42,961 bases of DNA from Oligoflexia bacterium (GTDB lineage: Bacteria; Bdellovibrionota; UBA1018; CAIMNF01): positions 1-42,961 of the forward strand of contig CAIMWN010000276.1 of NCBI GenBank assembly GCA_903845155.1, given 5' to 3'. Of the stretch, positions 6,577-16,159 are shown one piece after another. The notes under the pieces are model-generated. The model saw only the letters and a list, made by a program, of their open reading frames with translations, was not told the origin of the DNA and did no database searches. A program made the translations under genes and the position numbers. The stretch's first letter is position 1; every line of letters starts with the position of its first letter.

Positions 6577-8070
6577 TTACAAGAATGAGAACAACAGTTT
6601 AATATCTTCGTCGTCAAATCGGAGTCCACCGCCGAAAAGGGCAGATACCTTACCATTTTGCTGGCGTATTCCTTCAAGCCCAGCTGAGAGGTAAATTGCT
6701 GAATAGGGCTGAAACATCATATAGATACGTCCGTCCGGCTGAGCAGTCCAGCTGCCATCCAAAGTATTAGGTCTAAAATAGAGCTCACCCTTAGCTTGTA
6801 GCATTTCAGGTTGGCTAGCTGGTCCAAGATTCCACCCAGCCATCGCTCCCCCATCTCCATGAATGAGCCCCACCGCCACCTCAAGACGCTTCCCAAAGTA
6901 CTTTCCAATCATGGCAGAAAAGGCAAAGCCGATCCCCTTATCCACTTGAGTGGCACTTACGGTGTTTGAGGTGCCGTTCGATTGAGTAGTAGTGATCACT
7001 TGAGAAATTCTTCCGCGTGGATCATTCGTCATCCCAATAATATAAAAACGATCTGGTTTAGGAATAATTCTCACTTCAAAAAATGATCGAGCCGCCTGAA
7101 ATGCTGAAAGCTCTTGAAGCCCCAAGGTCACAATTAATCGCAACTCATTGGCCCGATTTAAAAGATGATTTAAATTCACCATCGCTTTTTTCAATTCTTC
7201 TGCATAAACAGGGTCATTTAAAATTTTACCGACCGAACCTTCACCTTGATTAATTCGGGTCATCTGATCTCTTAATTGTTCAATTGCATCTTCGAGTTTA
7301 ATCAAAGAACGTTGAGCGGTGACAGTAAGGCCGCCCTCTGGAGACAATACTTTTGATGCGACTTCCAGAGTCTTATTCAACTGTCTAATCGTTCCGCGAA
7401 TTTCATCAGGGTTGATGGAATCCTTTAAGTTTGTCGTTACGCTTTTCACTTCTTTCATGAGTCCGTTCAATTGACTCATTACTTGTTGCATGTCAGCCGA
7501 ACTTGCAGCGACCGGAATATCTTTTCCATTTTTTGAAACGGGTTGATCTTTGACATCTGTCCGCGCGGGCTGCCCTTGTGCATCTTCAGCTCTTGCCTCA
7601 TGAATGCCAACGATTGATCCAAAAGCATTTTCCAAAAACTGCATCAGGGATGAAGTGGTCGGGATGGGAGTCGCATCAGGTTTAATTTCTTCAAGGTTGT
7701 GTGAACCAATATACTTCACTGGCTTCAATTCAAGAAAACGGTCCCCTAAAAAACCTTCGCCACGCACATAAGCGCGAGTTTCTGAACCGATTTCTACCGG
7801 TGCGGTAATGCAAAGCTTGATTTTTACGCCCGACTCCACCAAGCCAATGTCATAAATATAGCCAATTTCAAGGCCTAAGGACTTCACTGGAGATTTTGGC
7901 TTTAAGCCAGTTGCATCTTCCACCGTCACTTGAGCTAGGTTACAGGGGCGCCACCAAAAGGGGCGATTGTTAACATAAACGGTAAGCACTCCGAGCAGCA
8001 ACAATCCGCCTGCAGTAAACAGACCCACTCTGATTTTTGTTTTTGCCGTCGCTTCATTCGCGTTACTCAT
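6577..8070 (-). CDS. MlaD-like MCE-domain lipid transport protein with a C-terminal barrel-like domain
   Basis: A 497-residue protein. Residues 12-32 form a single inner-membrane anchor (IRVGLFTAGGLLLLGVLTVY); about 44-120 are an MCE domain (DATGLKPKSPVKSLGLEIGY and GEGFLGDRFLELKP). A low-complexity stretch follows, then a long helical region (about 195-320) that should project into the periplasm. The final 170 residues begin FYIIGMTNDPRGRISQV and alternate short hydrophobic strands, ending in GGGLRFDDEDIKLLFSFL. This tail resembles barrel-like C-terminal domains of deltaproteobacterial MCE proteins and ends like an outer-membrane protein, so one chain could bridge both membranes (inference). 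It is last in the operon, 40 bases after MlaE. E. coli MlaD is only about 180 residues. Confidence 0.85.
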   Translation of the reverse strand: MSNANEATAKTKIRVGLFTAGGLLLLGVLTVYVNNRPFWWRPCNLAQVTVEDATGLKPKSPVKSLGLEIGYIYDIGLVESGVKIKLCITAPVEIGSETRAYVRGEGFLGDRFLELKPVKYIGSHNLEEIKPDATPIPTTSSLMQFLENAFGSIVGIHEARAEDAQGQPARTDVKDQPVSKNGKDIPVAASSADMQQVMSQLNGLMKEVKSVTTNLKDSINPDEIRGTIRQLNKTLEVASKVLSPEGGLTVTAQRSLIKLEDAIEQLRDQMTRINQGEGSVGKILNDPVYAEELKKAMVNLNHLLNRANELRLIVTLGLQELSAFQAARSFFEVRIIPKPDRFYIIGMTNDPRGRISQVITTTQSNGTSNTVSATQVDKGIGFAFSAMIGKYFGKRLEVAVGLIHGDGGAMAGWNLGPASQPEMLQAKGELYFRPNTLDGSWTAQPDGRIYMMFQPYSAIYLSAGLEGIRQQNGKVSALFGGGLRFDDEDIKLLFSFL

Positions 8071-8110
8071 AATCTCGTTTCCTTGTCTCTCTCAATTTAT
8101 CTTTTTAGTT

Positions 8111-8935
8111 TTATCTTAAAATCATTTGATTGGCGCGAATCGGAAGAACCATCGTCCAAAAATAATCTAATAACAAAATGGTCAAACAGGTAGCCACCAC
8201 TGTTGAGCGAGTTGAAAATCCAACTGCGCGAGCTCCTCCGTTAGCACGAAATCCATAAAAGCATCCAAGTAAAGAGAGCGCACATCCAAAAGTCACTCCT
8301 TTTACAAAGCAATGAAGCATGTCTACCCAATCCACCCACACTCGAAAGGTATTCCAAAAGACAGGGTAACTCAGGCCTAAAACACTGCATGCAATCACTG
8401 AAGCTGAAATGGTGGCGATCCCACCAAAGATCAATGCAAGAAGCGGCATCATCGCCGCTCCTGCCACTACTCGAGGAAGCACTAAATATTCGTGCGGGTT
8501 CACACCCATCACTTCGAGCGCATCAATTTGTTCTGAAACTCTCATACTCGCGATCTCTGCTCCGATCGCAGCCCCAGCCCGACCCGTCACCATGATCGCA
8601 CCGATCACGGGGGCCATTTCTCTAAAAATAGAAACACCTACCGTGCCACCCACCATTCCTTGAGCGCCAAATAATTCAAATGAAGTATAAAGTTGATATC
8701 CTAGAACGGCACCCATGAAGATTGCGGCCACGGTCAAGATGCCCATGCTGCTCACGCCGATAAACTCGCACTGATTGATGAATATATTTGAACGATACCA
8801 AAAGCGCGGCAAGGCTTGAAAGATCCTTACGGTAAAGAGCGTGAGTTCGCCCATCCAATCAATGCCATTACGTACGCCAGAAATCAAAGGTGAGAAAAAT
8901 GTCACAGTAGAATGATTATGATTGAAGTTACTCAC
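8111..8935 (-). CDS. mlaE: MlaE-family ABC lipid transporter permease
   Basis: A 274-residue inner-membrane permease with the family signature REMAPVIGAIMVTGRAGAAI (about 105-124) leading into GAEIASMRVSEQIDALEVMG (125-144). It has four or five hydrophobic segments. MlaE works as a dimer with an MlaF ATPase and an MlaD hexamer to move phospholipids between the inner and outer membranes. No mlaF lies in this operon, so the ATPase must be encoded elsewhere or the permease is used differently. The gene starts 12 bases after the RND exporter gene ends. The N-terminus is slightly longer than in E. coli MlaE. Confidence 0.9.
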   Translation of the reverse strand: MSNFNHNHSTVTFFSPLISGVRNGIDWMGELTLFTVRIFQALPRFWYRSNIFINQCEFIGVSSMGILTVAAIFMGAVLGYQLYTSFELFGAQGMVGGTVGVSIFREMAPVIGAIMVTGRAGAAIGAEIASMRVSEQIDALEVMGVNPHEYLVLPRVVAGAAMMPLLALIFGGIATISASVIACSVLGLSYPVFWNTFRVWVDWVDMLHCFVKGVTFGCALSLLGCFYGFRANGGARAVGFSTRSTVVATCLTILLLDYFWTMVLPIRANQMILR

Positions 8936-8947
8936 TATCGCAAAACA

Positions 8948-11428
8948 TTATTTGTGTCTTATTTGCGAAGTGATGATGAAACTTGGAACAATGAGGACCG
9001 CCACTAACACACAGGCAACTTCCCCTAAGACCGCTATTTTTCCAAAGCTCACAAAGGCCTGATTCCCAGCGATGAGGAGTGACCCCCAACCAATAACGGT
9101 AGTGAAACTGGCCAGAACGACAGCCCCCCCGGTGTGAAAAACGGCAGCTATAGTAGCGTCAATTTTTTGTTCCCCCTTCCGCCGAAGACACTCTTCGCGA
9201 TAGCGATGGAAAACATTCACTGCATAGTCGACCCCGATTCCAAAAGTGATGGGGAGCGCAATAAAATTCAAAAAATTAATCTTGAGACCAAATAGAATCA
9301 TTGCGCCTACCATCCATAGTACTCCCAATACGAGTGCCCCCAAGACGAGCGCGGAGAAGGGAATATTCCTAAAAATCAAAATAGTAAGCAAGAGTACGGC
9401 CAAGAATGAAACTAAAGTCGCAATCGGTCCTTCCTTGAGAATGGCCGAGAGCATATCGGCAGAAACCGGCAGTCTTCCAGCTACTGGGATCCTTACCCCA
9501 TACTCAGTACCCACTTCATCTACCACTTCCCTAATTTCCTTCACAAACTGAAGCAGAAAACTCCCCTGCCTAATGTCATCACTGAGCGGTGGCTCTACGA
9601 GTACCAGATGATCAAAGCTTCCGTTTCTTTCACGAAAACGATCAAGAAGCTTCACCGGCAAATCTTTAATCCCGAAAGGGGACAGTGTTTCTGGCGAGAC
9701 AAACTCATGCACCCGTTGCTTCTCTGAAGCCGAAAGATGCCACATAATGCGTGGACTGAGCGTTTCTTGAATGGATTTAAGAATCCTGATTTTTTCCCTT
9801 TGCTCGGGTGGGATAAAATCTTGAACTTGAATGACATTCTCGATCATGGAATGGGAACCTTGACTTGCTTTCAATTTCTTTAGATTCACCGCAATCTTGT
9901 TCGCCTGCACTTCATTTTGTGCAAGCACCGCAATGGGTGAACTATAGCGTTTTAAAATCAAATCCACATCACGCGTGAGAAAGCCTGAGCCCTGCTCCAT
10001 GGAGTGGCGATCGCGCAGCTTAGTCAAATCAGATTCAATGATTCCACCATTGAGGTGAGTAAGAGAAAACAGTGATACCAGCGTAATGACGATACCTAAA
10101 ATTGCCACTAATTTCGGAACATGCGTGAGAAGACCTTTTAAAATAGACGACCACAGCACCCGCGATTCAGCTCCACGATCTTGCCCTGCGAGGGAAACCT
10201 TACGATTAAAAAGTGAAAGAATAGCGGGGAAATAAGTGTAGGCACAAATCCAGCACGAAGCCATTCCAATAAACCCAATCATTCCAAATTGACTAAAGCC
10301 CCTAAAGCTCGTGAGCATAAGTGAGCCATAAGAAAGACCTGCTGCTAATGCCGCGGTCAGTGTGGGTAATAGGGTTTCCTTTAAGGAAATCTCGAGCGCC
10401 TCTACATGCTCACGACCCCCTGTCCGTCGTTCCTCTAGGTATCGGGCCAAAATCATGATGCCAAAATTAATTCCGTTGCCCATCACAATGGAGCCTAAAA
10501 ATGCTGAATTTGCATTCAGATACCCCACTGCAAAATAAGAGATGCCGAATGTAATCGCCGTACCCACCAGCAGGCTCAAAATCAAGGCGAGGGTAGCGAA
10601 CAAACTTCTAAAATAAATGAGGAGTACGACAGAGACCAACAGTGCTACGAGCACGGTAGAGAGCGCAAGATCGGCAAGTAACGCCGCTTGCTCTTCAATA
10701 ATATCCTGAACGTTACCCGAATATTTGACCTCAATATCTCCGGTATGAAGATCATTCACGATCTTCGCCACTGCATCTTTTAAACGATGTGCAGTGATAA
10801 TGGACGAGTTGGGCGCATAAACCAGAATCAAGCGATTGAGCCCATCTTCAGTGGCATATACACCACCCGGAAAATGTGAATAGGTGTCGGATTGTGAACG
10901 GTAACGCTTCTCTAAAGTTTTAAAATCAAAAACCGGTTCATTCGGTTTATTCTCAATTACCAGATTAAGGGGATTATAAATAAATTTCTCATAATCAATC
11001 CGCTTTTGAATGAAGTTCCTGACGTCACTGAGATCATGCGTGGATATAAAAAGGGATTTGCGGCGATTAAAGAAATCGAGTTCATCCGTAATCTTGTATT
11101 CCACTTGTGCAACCGTATCGGCCGGAAGCTTGTCGAGCTCTGTCACTAGGGCTTCTTGAAATTGTGATGAAATGTCCTTATTTTTTAGCGCAGAATTTTT
11201 TGAATAAATTAAAACGGCAAGATTATCCATCGATCGTAATCGAGTGGTGACCTCTTTTAAATCCACTACACTTCGTGCAGTGGTGGGAAGCAACTCTTCG
11301 ATATCTGGCTTTAAATTTGAATACAGTTTGACGACATAAAAACAAGCAACCACGGTGAGGAGAGTAAAGAAAGAACAGGCCTTAAACGCATGGTCATTGA
11401 AAAACTTTGCCCACCCCTTAAAACTCAT
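8948..11428 (-). CDS. RND/MMPL-family exporter (HpnN-like)
   Basis: An 826-residue polytopic protein with the two-fold RND layout: an N-terminal membrane helix (about 18-36), a periplasmic loop to about 250, five helices (about 255-425, including GSIVMGNGINFGIMILARYL), another single helix, a second large loop and five C-terminal helices (including FIALPITFGIGVDYAVNVFH). The length and the GDIEVKYSGN and TLPTLTAALAAG-type blocks resemble MMPL proteins such as HpnN, which move hopanoids or other lipids. No periplasmic adaptor gene is nearby. It sits between a phospholipid-head-group synthase and the Mla genes with 9- and 12-base gaps, which points to lipid transport rather than drug efflux. 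The substrate is not known. Confidence 0.85.
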   Translation of the reverse strand: MSFKGWAKFFNDHAFKACSFFTLLTVVACFYVVKLYSNLKPDIEELLPTTARSVVDLKEVTTRLRSMDNLAVLIYSKNSALKNKDISSQFQEALVTELDKLPADTVAQVEYKITDELDFFNRRKSLFISTHDLSDVRNFIQKRIDYEKFIYNPLNLVIENKPNEPVFDFKTLEKRYRSQSDTYSHFPGGVYATEDGLNRLILVYAPNSSIITAHRLKDAVAKIVNDLHTGDIEVKYSGNVQDIIEEQAALLADLALSTVLVALLVSVVLLIYFRSLFATLALILSLLVGTAITFGISYFAVGYLNANSAFLGSIVMGNGINFGIMILARYLEERRTGGREHVEALEISLKETLLPTLTAALAAGLSYGSLMLTSFRGFSQFGMIGFIGMASCWICAYTYFPAILSLFNRKVSLAGQDRGAESRVLWSSILKGLLTHVPKLVAILGIVITLVSLFSLTHLNGGIIESDLTKLRDRHSMEQGSGFLTRDVDLILKRYSSPIAVLAQNEVQANKIAVNLKKLKASQGSHSMIENVIQVQDFIPPEQREKIRILKSIQETLSPRIMWHLSASEKQRVHEFVSPETLSPFGIKDLPVKLLDRFRERNGSFDHLVLVEPPLSDDIRQGSFLLQFVKEIREVVDEVGTEYGVRIPVAGRLPVSADMLSAILKEGPIATLVSFLAVLLLTILIFRNIPFSALVLGALVLGVLWMVGAMILFGLKINFLNFIALPITFGIGVDYAVNVFHRYREECLRRKGEQKIDATIAAVFHTGGAVVLASFTTVIGWGSLLIAGNQAFVSFGKIAVLGEVACVLVAVLIVPSFIITSQIRHK

Positions 11429-11437
11429 TTCTCACGC

Positions 11438-12397
11438 TCATTCCTTATGAACGCCATGAAGAAAGCGCTGAAGGTAATAAAGACCAATGATGAGGGAAAG
11501 AAGTGCGTAGAAAAATGCGGCTGAAAAGGCCACGAGTACGGGATGAACGAAAGGGAAAAAGTCATTGTGAAAAACACTAAGCAGCAAGAGACAAATGCTG
11601 AGCACTGATAAAATATTACCATCACCCACATATGCGGTTGCTTTGACTGCTTGCCTAAACTCACCCTTACGCGTGATGCATGCAAGCTCATTCATCAACG
11701 CCGCCTCATTCACTGCTTTTGCTTCCCAATCACTTGAGTCTTTTCGCTTCAGTACTTTTGCGTACCATTCTACGGATACAATACGAATCGTGACAGAGTC
11801 CAACCAAAACCCAAAACGATCAATGAGTCCGCCTTGCCCATTTTTTAAATTCATATAGTGCTCACGCCAACCGAGCTCTACCAGGTCCACTTCCTTGCAG
11901 ATGATAGACCCGAGTTTTCTTTTCATCAGTTGATAGACCGTGCCACTATTTGCGGTAACGAACGCAAAAATAAAAACACCGAGCGTAATTAAGGCGGCAT
12001 TATAGTTTCGGTAATCTTGTATTAACCTGAGCGCCCCAGCGAGCATGAGTGAATTAAATGTAATGGCGTCCCCGATCGTATCGAGAGTTCTTCCCATGGC
12101 ACTGGTTTGATTTTTCGCGCGGGCGAGTAGCCCATCCAAACAATCTAAGATCGTTCTCACTTCGTAAGCGAGTACTGCCAATAGGTATTGTTCATGGTAA
12201 ATCATAAATGCGGCCGACACTCCTACCAAAGTATGAGCAACGGTAATTTCATTCGCAGTCACAGGTACCGTAACTAACTTTTTGCACAAGTATGCAGCAA
12301 CGCGAAGTCGATAAACTCGATTGAGTGGATCGATTAAGGATTGAGTGAGTTTCAGGGAAAGCGCAGGTGTTTGACGAACCTGGCTGATGTTTGCCAT
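11438..12397 (-). CDS. CDP-alcohol phosphatidyltransferase family protein
   Basis: A 319-residue membrane enzyme with the complete CDP-alcohol phosphotransferase motif D-x2-D-G-x2-A-R-x8-G-x3-D-x3-D: D85, D88, G89, A92, R93, G102, D106 and D110 are all present. The aspartates hold the metal ions that attack CDP-diacylglycerol or a related CDP-alcohol. About six hydrophobic segments are visible. The middle insert (about 165-230, LGSIICKEVDLVELGWREHY and following) is longer than in PgsA or PssA and is charged. The product lipid is unknown. It is first in the four-gene lipid operon and divergent from the DUF971 gene. Phosphatidylglycerol- or inositol-type chemistry are both possible. Confidence 0.88.
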   Translation of the reverse strand: MANISQVRQTPALSLKLTQSLIDPLNRVYRLRVAAYLCKKLVTVPVTANEITVAHTLVGVSAAFMIYHEQYLLAVLAYEVRTILDCLDGLLARAKNQTSAMGRTLDTIGDAITFNSLMLAGALRLIQDYRNYNAALITLGVFIFAFVTANSGTVYQLMKRKLGSIICKEVDLVELGWREHYMNLKNGQGGLIDRFGFWLDSVTIRIVSVEWYAKVLKRKDSSDWEAKAVNEAALMNELACITRKGEFRQAVKATAYVGDGNILSVLSICLLLLSVFHNDFFPFVHPVLVAFSAAFFYALLSLIIGLYYLQRFLHGVHKE

Positions 12398-12465
12398 ACT
12401 TTATTTTAAGGTGAGTTACTCATTTTTGGGAAGAAAAATCTACCGTGAGCATGTTAAGGTGCTTC

Positions 12466-12777
12466 ATGCCCAATTTGATTCAAGTGAAACCAGTTAATCC
12501 AACCGCCTTAGCTCTTAATTTTGAAAACGGGGAGTCTTTTGTACTTTCGTACCTTGACCTCCGCTTTGCCTGCCCCTGCGCAAGCTGTGTGGACGAAATC
12601 ACGGGCCAAAGAACCCTGAAACGCGAAAGCATCAAAGCCGACATTAAACCCAATCGTGTAGACCCAGTAGGCCGATATGGGATCCAAATCGAGTGGAGCG
12701 ACGGACACCGTACCGGTATGTACCATTTTGATCGCTTGTATGAAATTGCTTCCGGCAAGACGTTAGAACAGCAATAA
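12466..12777 (+). CDS. DUF971 family protein
   Basis: A small protein whose core contains LDLRFACPCASCVDEITGQR, then a long middle block and GYHFD-like ending (GMYHFDRLYEIASG). This is the DUF971 fold, also the N-terminal domain of gamma-butyrobetaine hydroxylases and a partner of Mrp/ApbC-type iron-sulfur scaffold proteins. The CPC-x2-C cysteines suggest metal or iron-sulfur handling, but its role is not established. The start at 12466 (MPNLIQ) is preferred over 12445 because AAGGTG lies at the right distance upstream. It probably shares its intergenic region with the divergent lipid operon. Confidence 0.8.
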   Translation: MPNLIQVKPVNPTALALNFENGESFVLSYLDLRFACPCASCVDEITGQRTLKRESIKADIKPNRVDPVGRYGIQIEWSDGHRTGMYHFDRLYEIASGKTLEQQ

Positions 12778-12800
12778 ACCGGCCTCTTTTCGCCTTGTTC

Positions 12801-12828
12801 TGGACTTACGGCCAAAAAGTGTTACCCT
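12801..12828 (+). promoter_or_regulatory. Weak candidate promoter abutting the DEAD-box helicase start
   Basis: TGGACT (12801-12806), a 16-base spacer and TACCCT (12823-12828) lie seven bases before the ATG at 12836. The -10 match is poor. The absence of any ribosome binding site before this ATG is the main reason to consider a leaderless start. Confidence 0.25.
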
Positions 12829-12835
12829 GCGCTCC

Positions 12836-14125
12836 ATGGCACATTTTGATACCTTTAAGCTTCTTCCGCCCCTTAAACAAGCACTGATTGCACTCGGCTA
12901 TAAGAACCCTACGCCCATCCAAGAAAAGGCAATTCCTTCCATTATGGCGGGCGCTGACATTGTGGGTAATGCCCAAACTGGTACAGGCAAGACGGCTGCC
13001 TTTTGCATCCCAGCCCTCACTGCCCTTTTAAAAAGCCCTGAAAAAAACGCGCTAATTTTAGTCCCCACCCGCGAACTTGCACTTCAAATTGAAAAGTTTT
13101 GGCTGGGCCTCAATCAATTTTGCAAAGAAGTGGATTGCGTCAGCCTTATTGGTGGCGTGCCGATGGAAAACCAAGTCAAAAAACTTGCCAAAAATCCTCG
13201 CTTGATTATTTCGACGCCTGGGCGAATGGTGGATCACCTGCAGCATAAAAATTTAAACCTCAATAAAATTACCTTACTTGTTTTAGATGAAGCCGATCGC
13301 ATGCTCGATATGGGTTTTGCCCCGCAACTAAACGAAATCCTTCATGTGCTTCCTAAAAAACGTCAGACCTTACTATTTACTGCAACCTGGGATGCCGACA
13401 CCAACGAGTTAGCAAAAAAATTCCTCACCCATAACAGTGAACGTATCCGTGTGGGTGAAACGTCTAAAGCAGCGACCACCGTTAAACAAAAATTACTTCA
13501 CACCACTCAAGACGGAAAACGAGATTTGTTGTTAGAAGAACTGAATGCAAACCCGGGCTCGACACTCATCTTTGCTGGCACACAAGCGAAGGCAGATCGA
13601 GTCGCTGAATTTTTAGAATCATACGGAATCGAAGTGAACGCGCTCCATGGCGGTCGCTCACAAGGACAACGAAAAACGGCGCTTCGCGAACTTCGTGAAG
13701 GCAAAATCCGTGTGCTCGTTGCAACTGACGTAGCGGCACGTGGAATTGATGTTCCAGAAATCGCTCACGTCATCAATTACGATCTTCCGCAAATTGCAGG
13801 GGACTACATTCACCGTATCGGTAGAACTGGGCGCGCAGGCGTGACCGGGCTATCTACTTCCTTCTTAGCACCTGAAGATCAGCGTCGTTGGGATGAGATC
13901 GAAGCGCTGCTGAAAAAGACTGACTCTTCAGTTCCAAAAGCCGCACACGCTAAGAAACTGAGAGCAGCCAACGTTGCTGACCTCGCTCCTGAAGCGGAAC
14001 TCGTCAAAGCGCCTAAAAAACCCACTCGCTCAAATCCAAAATACAAAAGAGATAATGCATGGGCAAAGGGTACCGTGTCGGTTAAACCCGCACATGAACA
14101 GCGGATTAAACCAAAAAGTAAGTGA
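12836..14125 (+). CDS. DEAD-box ATP-dependent RNA helicase, RhlE-like
   Basis: A 429-residue helicase with every core motif: Q motif (PTPIQEKAIP, 26-35), Walker A AQTGTGKT (46-53), PTRELA (77-82), TPGR (127-130), DEAD (151-154), FTAT (181-184, usually FSAT), VATDVAARGIDVP and HRIGRTGRAG in the second domain. These enzymes unwind short RNA duplexes and act in ribosome assembly, RNA decay and cold adaptation. The last 60 residues form a basic Lys/Pro-rich tail, as in RhlE-type proteins, which binds RNA non-specifically. The ATG lacks a visible ribosome binding site. Confidence 0.95.
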   Translation: MAHFDTFKLLPPLKQALIALGYKNPTPIQEKAIPSIMAGADIVGNAQTGTGKTAAFCIPALTALLKSPEKNALILVPTRELALQIEKFWLGLNQFCKEVDCVSLIGGVPMENQVKKLAKNPRLIISTPGRMVDHLQHKNLNLNKITLLVLDEADRMLDMGFAPQLNEILHVLPKKRQTLLFTATWDADTNELAKKFLTHNSERIRVGETSKAATTVKQKLLHTTQDGKRDLLLEELNANPGSTLIFAGTQAKADRVAEFLESYGIEVNALHGGRSQGQRKTALRELREGKIRVLVATDVAARGIDVPEIAHVINYDLPQIAGDYIHRIGRTGRAGVTGLSTSFLAPEDQRRWDEIEALLKKTDSSVPKAAHAKKLRAANVADLAPEAELVKAPKKPTRSNPKYKRDNAWAKGTVSVKPAHEQRIKPKSK

Positions 14126-14162
14126 TCTTTCGGAATGAGAATCTGAAATTCACCGCTATTTT

Positions 14163-16158
14163 ATGTTAAAATCCAGCCAAACGTTCAATTATCGTCCCGA
14201 TATCGATGGGCTTCGAGCTCTGGCGATATCCCTGGTTGTTTTATTTCATGCCTATCCGACGGCCATTCACGGCGGATATGTGGGCGTTGACGTATTCTTC
14301 GTCATTTCAGGATTTTTGATTTCAGGAATTATTTTTAAAGGCTTACAAGCGGAATCGTTTCAATTTTCCAGATTTTATTTTGGTCGGGCGGCCCGCATTT
14401 TTCCGGCCTTGATCCTCACCCTTTTGTTTGTGCTTGTTTTCGGCTGGATCACGCTGGTTGCAGATGAATACCGACAACTTGGAAAACACGTAGCATGGGG
14501 AGCAGGTTTTGTTCAAAACTTCGCTCTTTGGGGTGAGTCCGGCTATTTCGACCAAGCAAAGTGAATTGAAACCGCTCATGCACTTGTGGTCGCTTGCGAT
14601 CGAAGAACAGTTTTATCTGATCTACCCCGTTTTTGTTTTTTTCCTATGGCGGGCTCGCTTGCTTTCATTTCCGATTTTGCTCGCGCTCGCTGCGATTTCG
14701 TTCGGATTAAACGCGTACGGAGTATTCATAGATTCGGTTAAAACTTTTTTTCTTCCCCACACTCGGTTTTGGGAGCTGCTAGTGGGAGCGTGCCTGGCCT
14801 ATTTTTCGGTGCAGACGAATGGCTCGCTCGTGGAGCGACCCCGAACATTGAAAAGTCTTTTATCCGTGATCGGCGTCAGCATGATTTTGTTTGCTGCTTT
14901 TTATTTAAATCAAAATGATGTATTTCCTGGCTTTTGGGCCTTGCTGCCAGTGCTGGGCTCGGTTCTCATTGTTTTAGCTGGCCCGGAAGCATTGATGAAT
15001 CGATTCATATTTTCAAATAAAGTTTTAGTTTGGGTCGGTCTCATCAGCTATCCTTTGTATCTTTGGCACTGGGTGCTTCTCTCGTTTTCTTTTATATTAA
15101 AATACGGAGATCCACCCTTTTTCATGAGAACGGCAATAGTCGTGTTCAGTGTAGCTTTATCTTGGCTCACTTATCGATTTTTCGAGCTTCCGCTTCGAAG
15201 AATAAAAACCGATCCTAGACTGGCCGTCGCTCTGACATCAGGCATGATTTTGGTCGGTGGAATGGGGTTCCAAGTTTATAGAAACGAAGGGTTTGAGAAC
15301 CGCGCTGTGATGCTGAAAAAGGATCAAGCGATTTCAGGAAATATGCATTTTGCACCTTTCTCTTTCGTCAAAGCCGGATGCGATTGGGTTAACCCTGATC
15401 CAAAATTGGCATTTCATTGCGAGACCGACATACGAAACCCGCCCCGCCACGCTCTCATCGGTGACAGTAAAGCGTTCGCATTGAAACCTGGTGTTTTTTT
15501 CGAATCAGAAAAAGGAACAGGCGGCTGGCGATTCATGGGCTTGGTTGGAGGGGCATTTCTACCCGTTTTAAGCGAGAACCCTGCATGGGCGAATGCCCAA
15601 CTGAGCGCGCATGGAATTCAGAAAAGACTACTCGGCGATCCAGACCTCAGGGTTGTCGTTTTGATGGTTGCATCGCGCCAGTTGTTTAAATTGGCTAACG
15701 AACGCTCCATCGAAGACCTACCGGCAAGTCCGTACTATGACGAACTTCTTAAAGGGATGGACGCTTTCATCGCTCCCCTCGTCGCTGCCGGAAAAAAGGT
15801 GGTGCTGACTATCGATAATCCGACGTTGCGCCCCCCCGGAGAGTGCATCGCTCGTCTGACGACCATCGAGTGGATCAATTCGGCGTTGGAATTAAAAGCT
15901 CCGCCGTCGTGTTCCGTGCCGTACGAAAAGCAATTACGGCTTTCTGCACAATATCGAAAACTCTATTTTACACTCGCCGAGCGTTATCCAAAGCAAGTTC
16001 TGGTATTTGACACGCTTCCCGAACTTTGTGATCAAAAATCACATGAATGTCGCGCTTTTTTGGATGGCAGGGCGCTTTACTCCTATTCAGATCATATGTC
16101 AGATTACGCGAGCATCCTCGTAGCGCGAAAACTTGTTCCCTTTGTCGAAGCGCTTTGA
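14163..16158 (+). pseudogene. Acyltransferase 3 (OafA-like) with SGNH domain, interrupted by a single-base frameshift
   Basis: Two overlapping frames together make one OafA/YrhL-type membrane O-acyltransferase. Frame one starts at 14163 with YRPDIDGLRALAISLVVLFH (the catalytic FH-type His motif) and VDVFFVISGFLISGII, and breaks at GYFDQAK-stop (14564). Frame two resumes with SELKPLMHLWSLAIEEQFYL. Dropping one A from the AAA at 14558-14560 restores GYFDQASELKPLMHLW, exactly the family pattern. The rebuilt protein of about 665 residues has roughly ten membrane helices, then a periplasmic SGNH esterase-like domain with GDS (HALIGDSKAF) and a D-H motif (YSDHMSDYAS). Such enzymes acetylate surface polysaccharides. 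The base may be a sequencing error; otherwise the gene is broken. Confidence 0.85.
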
Positions 16159-16159
16159 A

